DNA of 64,000 nt from Utricularia gibba. Lineage: Eukaryota > Streptophyta > Magnoliopsida > Lamiales > Lentibulariaceae. The DNA lies in NCBI GenBank assembly GCA_002189035.1, contig NEEC01000009.1:2790001-2854000 (forward strand), written 5' to 3'. Both the position numbers and the translations under genes were made by a program. The notes under the pieces were generated by a model, which saw only the letters and a list, made by a program, of their open reading frames with translations, was not told where the DNA came from and ran no database searches. This document shows positions 47,977-59,352 of the stretch, piece by piece. Each line of letters starts with the position of its first letter. The stretch's first letter is position 1.

Positions 47977-50338
47977 ATGACGGGCCAAGAGGGTGGCCTT
48001 ATCGTTTCAGCAGATCCCACAAATGGTGTTACAGGATTCAAGAAGAAGGGTGGGAGTTTGAGAAGTTGGGTTTTGATTGATTCTTCTGGACAAGAGATTT
48101 TTCTTGATGTGGATAAGTATGCAATCATGCGTCGTGTGCAGATCCATGCACGTGATCTTCGCATTCTCGACCCCTTCTTGTCATACCCTTCAACCATTCT
48201 TGCACGTGAGAGAGCCATCGTTCTTAATCTAGAGGTAAGCTCTGGGGGCCAGGGAGAGAAAAGGTGTGATTGAAAATGCTCTTTGTGGTGATTCACGATT
48301 ATGTAGTTGCTTATGTAGCGTAACTGAAGCAAGCCACAACCACATATTTACATGTTTGCATTCAGATCTTTATGGTGCCCGTATCCTTATATGTATATTC
48401 CATTTTTTCTTGGCTTACTTGCTCTTTTTTTTGTCTCCATACAGCATATAAAGGCTATTATCACGGCAGATGAGGTCAGTTCATGCATTCAGAGCTCGTG
48501 CTTCTTCTAGCTTATTGAGGAAATATTGTGACATTCGTTTGTTGGATATAAGTTGACATTTAATTCCACGATAATCTCTTAGCATGCAGTACTTGTTTTG
48601 ACAGGTGTTGGTACGTGATCCTTTTGACGATGATGTTGTTCCTGTATTGGAGGACCTCCGGAGGAGATTGAATCCACCGAAACTGAACCGTGACTGTAAT
48701 TCAGATGGAAATTTCGCCATGCAAAATGATCTTGAGCCTGCAGAGGAAGATGGTGCTTCTCTTGCTTATTTTTTCCATACAGATTCTAGATATCATTTGA
48801 TGATTAAACACTATGATGCCTCATTTTTTTGTCGCTTCCTGAATCCCAAAATCACGTGAAGGCTTCACTTCATAATTATGGTATGTAATGATCACAGATT
48901 CTCCATTTGAATTTCGAGCACTCGAGGTAGCTCTGGAAGCAATTTGCAGCTATTTGTCTGCTCGCACAACTGAATTGGAGACAGCAGTTTATCCAGCTCT
49001 GGATATGCTTACACTGAAGGTACAGATAGTTTTTTTTTTCTTACAAGCGTAAAATCTTAAACTATACTACGATGTTACCAGTTACCAAATTATCTATGCA
49101 GATAAGCAGCCGCAATTTAGATCGTATCCGTAAATTGAAGAGCCAAATGACAAGGCTGACTGCACGTGTGCAAAAGGTGCCCTTTTCTTTTTGATGCTGA
49201 TACTTCTACATAAATAGAAATTGGTTGTTGTACTTCTTAATGATTTTTCTGGAAAATAACTTCTCCATCTATTGGAAATAAGAGTTGTTGCATTACTAAC
49301 TTGTTTAGCATATCAACGTTACACAGGTACGAGATGAGTTAGAGCAGCTTCTTGATGATGATGACGACATGGCAGACCTTTACTTGTCTAGGAAAATAGC
49401 TGGGGCATCACCATTGAGTGCTGCAGGTGCTGGTAGCTGGTTCCTTGCTTCACCTACCTTTGGATCCAAGATATCACGAGCAAGCAGAGCAAGTGTTGCT
49501 ACAACTCGTGGTGAAGAAAATGATGTTGAGGAACTTGAAATGATACTTGAGGTACTACGAACCAAAAGTCTCTTCCTACATTTAAAAAATGCAAGCAAGT
49601 GGATAATTTTGTTATTTGCAGGCTTATTTCATGCAAATTGATGGCACTCTGAACAAATTGAGCACGGTATGCGAATCATAATGTTTGGTTTGTAAAAATT
49701 GTCGTGTAAAATAGTTGGGATGTGCACCGAATCCCATGCTACAGATACAGATGCCCCTGCCATCAAGATCTATGATTTTTAATGCGTGTCTCTGGTAATA
49801 TTTTCAGCTTCGTGAGTACATTGACAACACTGAAGACTACATCAATATTCAGGTACCGAGCTGCTTGCTGTGAAACTTCCTTTTTTTTTTTCAGTTTTGG
49901 ACTTGAGAGTTACAAACCCGTGTCATTACCATGATCTCAGCTTGACAATCACCGGAATCAACTGATTCAGGTGGGTTTCATTCTTCTTAGTCCATTACAT
50001 GTCTATCATTTTGGCTGCTAGAGAATCCATTTCCGCCCTCTTTACCCTGCAGTTAGAACTGATTCTCAGCGCGGGGACCTTGAGTCTAGCTGTCTATTCA
50101 CTGGTTGGCGGAATATTTGGCATGAACATTCCATACACATGGAATGATGGGCATGGATACATGTTCAAATGGGTCAGTTCCCATCTCCTAATCTGCCTCC
50201 CAACATGCTGATACCGACTGTTTTAAGCCATCTTGGTATCATCTTCTTCAGGTAGTGTCTTGCACAGGAGCTCTTTGTGTAGCTATTTTCGTGCTCATCA
50301 TCGCCTGGGCTCGAGAAAAGAGTCTGATTGGATCGTGA
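47977..50338 (+). CDS. MRS2: MRS2/MGT magnesium transporter (CorA superfamily)
   Basis: Pentameric Mg2+ channel of the CorA-MRS2-ALR1 superfamily; plant members sit in plasma membrane, tonoplast, ER or organelles, and this N terminus shows no clear transit peptide. Eleven coding exons: 47977-48234, 48445-48474, 48605-48752, 48898-49019, 49102-49176, 49327-49551, 49622-49666, 49808-49852, 49941-49970, 50053-50172, 50252-50338; 394 residues. The N-terminal domain has [20 protein letters not shown] and a long helix [20 protein letters not shown]. The GMN signature is at residues 349-351 ([17 protein letters not shown]) after the first membrane span; the second span is [19 protein letters not shown]. 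The sequence is closest to the AtMRS2-1/-10 type. Confidence 0.94.
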
Positions 50339-50872
50339 TGACAGAGGAGATTAGGATCAGAACTTCCGCCAAATGCAGGCTATCTGCAACTGCACATTAA
50401 ACTTCAGGCCAAATTTGTGATCTGTCTATCTAGTACCAGACTACACCAGCAAGAAAATTCTGCTGTATTCAAAAACAATACAACACACTCCTACATGCAA
50501 CTATAGTCTCATCAAAGTGTCCGTCATTACCAACGTTTTAAATTTTATGAACATATCTCGAAATAAAATAATTTCCATCCAAATTTAAGAGTTTTTTAAA
50601 CAATTATGCTAATATTTTTTTAATATTAGTATGTGTTACATTATTTTTTTCATTTTTAAAATTTATTCTTTCGAATTCTTTTTTTGAATTTTAACGCTAC
50701 TATAACCGCAAAGCATTAAAATATCAAATAAATAAAATTTATGTTCCAATAAAAAAATTGAATTTTGGGAAGGGTAGAAAAGGAAATGTGTTTTTTTGAA
50801 GGCTCTCCGTCAACAAATTCAAATTCGTCATTGGAGCGTCGAGTTTTCTTGAACCCGTCTACTGAAGTGGAG
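50339..50872. other. Intergenic between MRS2 and KIN-6
   Basis: MRS2 3' region, an AT-rich stretch at 50520-50760, then the KIN-6 leader. An in-frame ATG at 50786 would add 29 residues to KIN-6. Confidence 0.5.
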
Positions 50873-53800
50873 ATGGATTCTCCTCTTCCGTGTCCTCCCA
50901 CCGTCACGGTCCGCCGGAATCCCCACCGGAGTGCTCGGCCCACTCCCATCCGCGATGCACCTTCTTCTCCATTGCTCCCGCGGGACATTTTTCAGGAGCT
51001 GCCTCCGGTGAGCGTTCGCAAGATCAAAACTCGTGATACAGGTCCTGCCCCTGGTACTACTACTACTACTACTACTACTCTCGTGGAGAACATCAAAGTG
51101 TATTTGAGAGTTCGTCCGGTAATGCTTGAGAAGAAGTCCAGAGGCGCATCTGACGCGAGAAGTGTTTGGCCCAAGAATCAAAAGTCTAAAGTCGTAGCAA
51201 TTCCAAAAACAAACATTACACCAGAAATATGCGTCCATGTGAATGAGGATATGCGTTCTGTGACTGTCTCTGCTCCTCGAGCGTTGCAGGAAGCAAAGAG
51301 AAGCAAGTCTGAGGTGTATGAAGGATTTTCGCATGTCTTCGCTCCTGAAGCATCTCAGGTATATTGAGCGTTCTTGAATTCATGTCCATGTTTGGAGTAT
51401 TCAGGTTTGATATTTTCTATGTTTCTGTAGAGCGACGTGTACACGATGATGGTGAAGTCTGTTGTTGATGATTTCATCAAGGGGAAAAGTGGTTTACTCG
51501 CTGCAATGGGAGCTAGTGGCTCTGGCAAGACTCACACTGTTTTTGGATCCGCTAGGGATCCCGGGATCGTCTTTCTTGCCCTTCGCCACATTTTCAGTGA
51601 TAATGATAGCGCTGGAGCTCAGTCATCCAGGCAATAAACGGCTACGTTTTAGTCATCAATTATTTCATTTCTTTGATTGATACATGAGCGTTGTGCTTTT
51701 AGCTACGATATTAGATGAAAATTTCCTGTATCATAGGGACAGGGTATTATGTGTATCAATGTGGGAGATCGCTTCAGAGAAGGGCAAGTTCGAGAAGATC
51801 ATTGATTTATTAAACGATGATCAGCATTCACAGCTGAAGGGAGTCAAGGAGGTCTTGCGTCCTACCTTTTTTTCCTTTTCTTTCATACAGAATAGATATA
51901 TTCTTTTAGAAGTTACAGCGTAGTCATTGGCACCTAATATGATTTGTGCCCAATCGTAGGTTTCAGTGAGCAATGCTCAGCAAGCTGAGTCCCTAATTGC
52001 TCAAGGGATGCTTAAACGTGCAACTGCTACCACAAAATCCAATAGCCAATCAAGGTATGTGTACCTCTTTTACTGAGCTTGACTACTGCTTTATATTTAT
52101 CCTCTTTCTATGTATATATGTCATTTCTGGAGAATTCCTGCAGCCGTTCACAATGCATCATCAACATTCAATATGGCACTGAAAATGAAGATAAGGCAAA
52201 TAGAACCACTTTGACAATAGCGGATCTTGCTGGTGCTGAGAGGGAAAAGAAGACTGGAAATCTGGTTTGTAAACATGCAGTTGATTTAATGATATTTCTT
52301 TTTCCTCTTCTTGTGTTTCTGGCTTCAAAATTATTGTTTGATATTGATTTTTATTGTAAAGGGAGCTAGATTACTTGAGAGCAACTTCATCAACAATACA
52401 TCCATGGTTTTTGGTTTGTGCTTGAGGGTATGCTGTATTCTAGTTTTCTTTTTATCCGGGTTTCATTATCTCTAGAATTTCCAATTTTCATACGAACACG
52501 CCAATTTTAGTTATTCTGGTTGCTGATGAGTTGCAGTCATTGTTGGAGCACCAAAAAAACCCAAATAGGCCATTGCCAAAGCACTACAAGAACTCCTTGG
52601 TATAAAGGTTTTAAAAGCATACGATTATTTTGAAGCTGATTTACTATCACACATTCTTTAATTTATGCACATGCTGATGAATATTAGTGATTTTGCAATT
52701 TATTCCTATTTTGTAGTTGACTCGATACTTGCAAGACTACTTGGAAGGCAAGAAGAAGATGACATTGGTTAGCTCACTTTTATTTCAGAAAGGAATTTGA
52801 TGTTTTTGTGCTGCATTCTTTGCTTCATGATCCTAATGAACGATGAGTTTTTAATGTGCTCCAGATTTTAACAGTCAAATCCGGAGTTGAAGATTATCCT
52901 GATACTTCGTTCTTACTTAGGCAGGCCTCTCCACTAATGCAAATTAAGTAAGAGTTTTCACTGGATAATCTGGAGTTGAGGATTTCTTTTATAATCCTTA
53001 AGGAGTTTTTTGGATTTTCTGTTTTAGGTTTGAAACTATTGAAGATCAATCAAATCTAAATTTCAGCAAGAGACACAATGATGATTGGCCAAAGGCTATG
53101 CAGCATAAGAAAATGAAGTTCAACAAGAATGTGGTTTCTAAGGTTAATTGAATGCATAATGTGGTGATAAATGATTATATGAATACAATATCTCATTTTG
53201 TGTTATATGTAACACATCTGAATGCCATTTTCAGATTGATGTTTCGGTCGCCGACGTAGGATCCCAGAAGAATGGTTACTCATTTCTCTTTATTTTTCTT
53301 CTGTTCTCTTCCCTTCTATCATCTTATTTATGTTTGTTTCCTGGGTGCTCTTTAAAAGGCAGTAAGCCGGTGCACAAAGGGACTTTAGGAAAGGAGCTCA
53401 AGGATGATCATGCTCAACCTATCAAAAGCTTTATTGATGGGCATTCTAATCCAATTCATGTTCAAACCCGTGAATTTGTTAGGCCTGCCTCTCAAGAGGA
53501 ACCCTCTTCAGAGATCTGTTTTCAAAAGCACAGTGCAGAAAAAGATCGTGAATTCAAGATCATGGTAGGACTCTCTAAAGCATTCTGGAAAATATTGAAG
53601 GAGTTCAAGATGAAATTGCAGGTGGGCTTTGCAAATTAACAAAAAAGAATTTCAATCTTCGAGTTGCGACTTTTCTGTTTTTTAATTTAACGCACTTGCA
53701 TGGACAATATTTTCGATTCTGTCGCAGGACCTTGAGATTGAAATTTGCCACTTGAGAGAGACTTCAGCCAAGGAATATGATGCCCGCCAAGACCTTCAAA

Positions 53801-55596
53801 ATAAACTGCTTGATGAGCAGTTGTTACGTGCTGATTTAGAAAAGGAACTGAAGAATTTAAAGTTGTGTTGTAAATGTCGACAGGAAAAACCTTCTGATTT
53901 TTCCAGTATTCCCTCAACAGATGCATGTTCTAATCGTCACTCACATGAAATGGATGAATACTTGGAGGAGGTACCAGTACGTTGCCTTTCTTTCAAATTG
54001 ACATTGCATATTGTGGTCCTTATCATTCTCTTTATGTTTTGGTACTTATTCGATGGAAATATGCATACTTTAATATGTGTTTCTGTTCAAAGGGTGTAGG
54101 TCTACTACACTTGCTGGCTGGGGGGCAAACTGAAGAGGAGAAGGGTAATGTTGTTAATCTGGCTGGGCATGATCTAGCTGTCGCAGATGATAATGCTGAA
54201 CTTATCCAGACTACCTGTGAACCTAGGAAATCTATTGAAATGGGAGTATGCAGACACAGTAAACCTTCAGATTGTTCTGATGGTCCTGCTAGTTCAGATT
54301 CTTATGTAGATTCAATCAAAGAAGGCGTGGCTTCTGAAACTGAGCCAGGTTATCCAGTTTCATATCCCTCTGTTTGTACAAGTGAGGAATGTGTGAGTTT
54401 GGGTTTTGAAAGTGAAGTGGTATCTACAAGATCAAATTTAGTTTCTTCTCCAACAATTGCAAGCCCTAATGCCTCGTTATGCTCCAAAGATCAAACTAAT
54501 TCTAGTGAAGAATTTATGCTGCCAGAATGTTCCCAATCAGGTTCACACGACATTTTTTTTTTTTTTTACGTAGAAAGATTTAGCATCTATCTCTTCATCT
54601 AATTGCCCCTTTAAAATTTGCTGCTTTCATTTTAAGAATTCTCATGGTCTGTGCTTGAGGGTGCATACTTAGTCAAACTAGGGTTAAAAATGCCTAGGCA
54701 TGAGTTGATCATTTTTTTGGGAGCTTAACATACTATTTCTTGCCTTCAGCTTTCCCATCATTTTTCATTTAATCCCATTGGAATTTTTAGTCAGCTCCTG
54801 TCTTGACTTCGTTTATCATAACTTCTAGATGACTGTGACTCACATCAAGAAGACCCCAGTTCGTCAATTATCGCCCACTCAGATGCTGCAAACAGCTCCT
54901 GCGATTTTCGTTGTGACCAAGACAAATTCCATAATGACGACCAGGTTTGCACCTTGTCCCATTCCCATTGATATTCCATTGCTCTTTACTGACTTGGTTT
55001 CATGAATTGCCCACTGTAGAGGCACCTGCATCCACCAATAGTTGCCTTGCCAGTAGATGGACGCCATCCAGAAGACGCGTTAACATCTTCTGTTCCCAAT
55101 ACTAACATGAACCGCCTACCGCAGAGCCGCCCGCTTCAACCAGTCACCCTCCCCCCTGAGGACAAAGATGATGCTGTCATTTCGTCACCACTCCCATCCA
55201 ACACGTTTCAGCACAAGGATAAACCCAAAAGGTTCCATTTGTGAAAACATGTCTGCATCTTGAACCTCTGCATCTCATGCATCTGGATCATTTTCCCTTT
55301 CAGGAGATTACTACCGGCTGCATCCATGTTGGTGAGGGATGTTGCAATATTCGACATCCGGGATGTAAACGATAAGCCAAAGATGAAGGCAAGTTCTGAT
55401 CAATCCTGGGCTCTCTCATAATCCAAACTTCTTATCACATTAACTCACTCATTCACCATACACATGCTGCTGCTGCTGCAAAATGTTGCAGGTGAGCAGA
55501 CGACGCGAGAGACTCACCGCCCAGGACAACGACGAAAACCACCCACAAAGCGGGAGTCTTCCCCTTATTAACATGCTAAAGAAACTTCAGCTTTGA
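50873..55596 (+). CDS. KIN6: Kinesin-like protein of the KIN-6 family
   Basis: Divergent microtubule motor of kinesin family 6 (related to At1g20060). There are 18 coding exons: 50873-51358, 51431-51630, 51737-51851, 51960-52054, 52144-52264, 52362-52427, 52537-52599, 52717-52767, 52865-52947, 53028-53142, 53235-53274, 53359-53621, 53728-53970, 54093-54540, 54829-54944, 55020-55231, 55304-55388, 55492-55596; 968 residues. Motor landmarks: ENIKVYLRVRPVM, P-loop GASGSGKTHT at residues 189-198, switch I SSRSQCIINI (His replaced by Gln), switch II TIADLAGAER, and NFINNTSMVFGLCL. A short coiled coil (DLQNKLLDEQLLRADLEKEL) and a low-complexity tail follow. An eight-Thr tract comes from ACT units at 51056-51079. 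Introns 2 and 17 have GC donors. The start at MDSPLPCPP fits the family; ATG 50786 is the alternative. Confidence 0.9.
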
Positions 55597-57329
55597 CAAG
55601 GTTAGTCGGGTAACCTGGCTGGGGTAAAGTTTTCTAACGCTGCCCTGTGTTTCTGAGTTATTCATCTAGAGTACGTTTCTTACAAAAACATTTGTTTAAA
55701 AATATATTTAAAATTTTACTTAATATAAAACATAATTTATAAATTTAAATTTAAAATGTATTTGATAACTATATTAGAATTTAATATATATCATGGCTCT
55801 TTCTTTTGTTTCATAAATATACATAAATTTATTAAAACTAATTTTTAAATTAAGTTGTTAAATATTTATGTTAAATAACGTATTTTTAAAAAATCAATTT
55901 AGAATTATCTATCAAGCATCGCTTTTATATTTCTGGAACAAAAAATCGAATAAAAAAAAAGGAAACGTTTTGTGAAAATAGCGTATTGTCCCACCTTTTG
56001 CCTTCGTAGGTAAAGTCCAGAAATTAAGTTTTAAATAATTTATTAAAATATATTAAAAAATTGACGCTTGATATTTGTGGGAATTTGCGCGTTCGTTGAT
56101 CGCGGATTTTTAGTTGCCGGAAATTCTTGTCTTGATTTCCCTTGCAATCGTCGAACACACAGAAGGAAACAAAGGTTTCTGTTGCCGATCGCCTGAGATC
56201 TTCAAGCGGTTCTTTATTCTGTTGCCATCTCGAGGGAGCCCCTCTTCTGATCCGGCGTTCCCTGTGTTTTGATTCATTCTGATGTTTGGGGCGCGGTATT
56301 GAAACCTGGAAACAATTCGGGCCAAGTATTGGGCTGAGTTTCATTGCACAGGTACGTTTTTTGAGAAGCGAAAACGAAAATTGATTTCGTAAGATTCTTC
56401 CTTGTGCTGTCCTGTGTGTGGCGTTTCAAAGAGGTCGTGAGGGGACTTCTTAATCTCTTTCACGAGTCAAGTATTTGGGCTGATCTTCTTGCTTGATATT
56501 AGTGAAAAAGGTTTCTGCTTCTTGATTGTCTTGTTGGGTATGTTTCCGTATGTTGTTTTCTTGGTTTTGAATATTATTGCCCTCTGGGGGTTTTGGATTC
56601 GTGATTTCTCTTACGGGTTTGTTGATCATCTCAACAATTCTTCTAAATGATATCTGAGTGCCTGCTTTTTCTTTCTCTTGTGACTATACTAAAGATGAGT
56701 GTTTCATTGTTCTCAGGAAATTCCCCAAGCTCAGGTTCTAAATCTTGTGCTCTTCTTCACTGATCGTAAGTCTGCAGACCAAACATCTTTTCTGTGAGGT
56801 CTGAACTACGCCTTGTTGATTGAAACTCCAAGCTCTTTGATCTTCTTAATGTTTACATGCGTCTCCCTGTTATGGTTGTTGCCAGCGTTAGGTTTTATAA
56901 GCACAATTTTTGTGCGGAAAACTGAATCTTGATCCACATTCTTGATTACCAGGCTCACAAAAGAATATTTTGTTTACTAAAAAGCAATTTCAAAATAAAC
57001 TCTGTATTTAAGCTTTCTGGAATACTCTGTTTTGGGTTGTCTTTCTACTGTCTCAGAGCGTGCATTTTTAATGTTCATATGTTTCAGGCTGTTTAGTGTG
57101 AGTACTACATGTGTATGCTGTACATTTGAGTTGTATCCCTTGCCCAGTTGGTTTTGATTTTAGAATAATGGTGCCCCGAACACTACTTGATTTTTCCATC
57201 AAAAAGCTTCACGTTGGTTTTGCTTTTTTCTACTCCATCCATCATTTCAGTGTGTTGTCTTTTACTTCGTTGTTTGAATCTTTTACATATTCGCATTTGG
57301 TTCTCTCTCAGATACCAAAGAGTAGACAA
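55597..57329. other. Intergenic: KIN-6 3' region and long leader of PP1 inhibitor-3
   Basis: AT-rich at 55670-55960. From about 56030 to 57329 the sequence is more balanced and contains splice-like sites (CACAGGTACG near 56347, and CTCTCAG at 57305-57311 just before the coding exon). It probably holds a spliced 5' leader for inhibitor-3. No protein-coding gene is seen. Confidence 0.45.
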
Positions 57330-57682
57330 ATGGCTAGACCATCCTCCAGGTTCTCTATCGCCTCTACCCCCACTCTGCAGGCTTCATCTACCGTCACCAC
57401 AACTGTCAACACAGCATCATCATCTGACCAACTGCAGCCGCAAGTGGTGGAGTCGTTGGTGCTGACCCTAAAACGCCCAAAAAGAAGGTTTCCTGGAAAG
57501 AAGGCACCGTGGACAACGAGTTCATGAACAAGAAGAGCTCCAAAAAATGCTGCATCTTTCACAAACAAAAGCCATTCGATGAAGATGACTCAGAAACAGA
57601 AGAAGACTGCTGTCGTAGAGAAGATGGAGACAAGGATACCGAAGAGCATCACGGCGAATCGAGCTGCGGCCGCATTCCATGA
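57330..57682 (+). CDS. Type-1 protein phosphatase inhibitor-3 (PPP1R11 family), with a one-base frameshift
   Basis: Small disordered inhibitor of PP1. The RVxF-type docking motif KKVSW is at residues 52-56 of the restored frame. It is followed by the family core [19 protein letters not shown] and [14 protein letters not shown], then an acidic Cys-containing tail. The start [10 protein letters not shown] is typical. The frame breaks in the A run 57479-57483: five A as written lead to the wrong frame (PKRRFPGKK), while six A give [14 protein letters not shown] and run to TGA 57680-57682, for 117 residues. It is convergent with the OBAP gene, 295 bp apart. Confidence 0.87.
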
Positions 57683-57977
57683 CTCGGCTGTCATTTGGAT
57701 TCTCTACCTGCTCATTAAAGTGTCAAAGATTCAATTTTTTTCCCTTAGAATCGATTATCGACTACTGATATTTTGCTCTTATCATGTTTTGTCCCTTAAA
57801 TACATTCAGATGAAAATGGTGGCCGCCTCCATCATATTTCATTTCAACGTGGAGCTCCTCAATACTGATGTGGCTGAGCCCACGTTATACTGCAGGCTAC
57901 GAATGGTTAACGGCTACAACTTTTTCTCACATGCAAGTTTTTTTATTTCCATACACGAGGGAGGAGGAGGGTAACTT

Positions 57978-58919
57978 CTACACTTGTACGGTCATCTTTA
58001 AGTAGCCCCAAGCATCGTTCATGGCTCGATCTGATAAGCCATTCTGATCAGACGAAAACTCTTCCGGCGGTGGCCTCCGGGGGCCATCGCCGCAATCCAC
58101 TTCTCGGAGCACCGTCTTCAGCCCCTTCCCTGCCGCGTTTGCCAGCGGGTGAATGCCGTGAGCCGGCCCTTTCATGTATTCCCTGTTGTCTCTCTCAGCT
58201 GCGTAGGACATGTTGTACCTTCTCTCCACGTCTACGATACACCACAAGAAACACTCAAAGTTTCAGTAAATAACCATGAGAATCCCTGGCAACAAAAAGG
58301 GCGTGCCTTGGGCGAGATTCTGTTGGAGCTGGCCGTCTCGAGTCAGCGCCATCATCACCTGCGGCACGCCGAGCGGCAGCTCGTCCCCGCGATCCACTTG
58401 CCAGAAATGAATTGCTTTCCCGTAAGTCTTGCAAATCTTGTCCAGATCCTGACGCTGCACCGGCCCAGGAACCGCCGGCATGAAAAGGACGCCACTTTTC
58501 ACCTCGTACTCGTGGGAGTGCCAGAAGGGCTTCTCGTTATCGGGGAGGGTTAAGAAGAGCTCCTCCGAGACGATGTACTCGACTCCGATGAGGCGGGCAT
58601 TCTCATCAGGGCGGTCGTAGATCAGGCACTGCCGGAACTCTTTATTCTGGTGGGCGCAGAAGTGGTGCGCCTCGACCTGCCGCGTCATGTCATCCGCGTA
58701 GAAATGAAATCTGCATCCCAAGCACCATCGGAAAACGATAACAACAAAAATGAAACCGTGAATTATTATATTAAAAGAAAAAGCCGGGGGTTACGCGCAG
58801 AGATGCTGATGGATTTTGTTGATGGGGCCGAATCCCTGAATCGCGGCGGTTGTCTTCTCTAGGAGAGCGGTGGAGGTCTTCGTCGGATCTCCGGGGATCA
58901 TCACCGGAACTTGATCCAT
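57978..58919 (-). CDS. Oil body-associated protein (OBAP, DUF1264 family)
   Basis: Seed lipid-droplet protein family; maize and Arabidopsis OBAP1 are reported on oil bodies and affect oil content. Exons on the complement: 58919-58795, 58710-58307, 58231-57978; 260 residues. Conserved blocks are [86 protein letters not shown] and [20 protein letters not shown]. Intron 2 uses a GC donor (complement 58306-58305) needed to keep phase into [13 protein letters not shown]. No membrane span or oleosin proline knot is present. It follows ERD7 on the same strand, 433 bp downstream. Confidence 0.91.
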
Positions 58920-59352
58920 TTTGTGTATTTTATCTTCTGGCGTAGATCTGAAGTGGAGGCTTTGGTTCCTTATACGTAGACATTGAGCGCATGCGTGGGG
59001 ACACGTTTGCGGCGGACGTGGCCTTCTCCGGTGACTCATTCCAATGTAATGAGACTCGCCACCTTTTGTTTGCCCACAAGCTTTATTTTATTCGTGATGT
59101 GATCTCCAATTTGCAAAGAACGCCTAGTACTTTTTTAAAATTCCAGATTGAACCTCGGATTACATCTTGTTCAATTGAAATCCATTTAATAAATTTTTAT
59201 ATTAAATTTTATTTTTTAGAATAAGTTTAAATTCAAAACCTTAAGTAAAATCTCAGATTTTTCGTTTATAACTATTTTTTTTGTATGATAAAATATTTTT
59301 TTATTGTAAAAAAAGATTTACTATAATTAAAAACTTCATGAGGTCCATCCCG
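58920..59352 (-). promoter_or_regulatory. OBAP promoter with ABRE and TATA-like elements
   Basis: 433 bp between the ERD7 stop and the OBAP start. ACGTGGC, the ABRE core, is at 59016-59022, about 100 bp upstream of the OBAP ATG. GCGCATGCG at 58988-58996 resembles an RY element without being a perfect CATGCA. A TATAAGG on the coding strand lies near 58968-58974. The rest, from 59110 to 59340, is AT-rich. The elements were seen by eye only. Confidence 0.5.
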
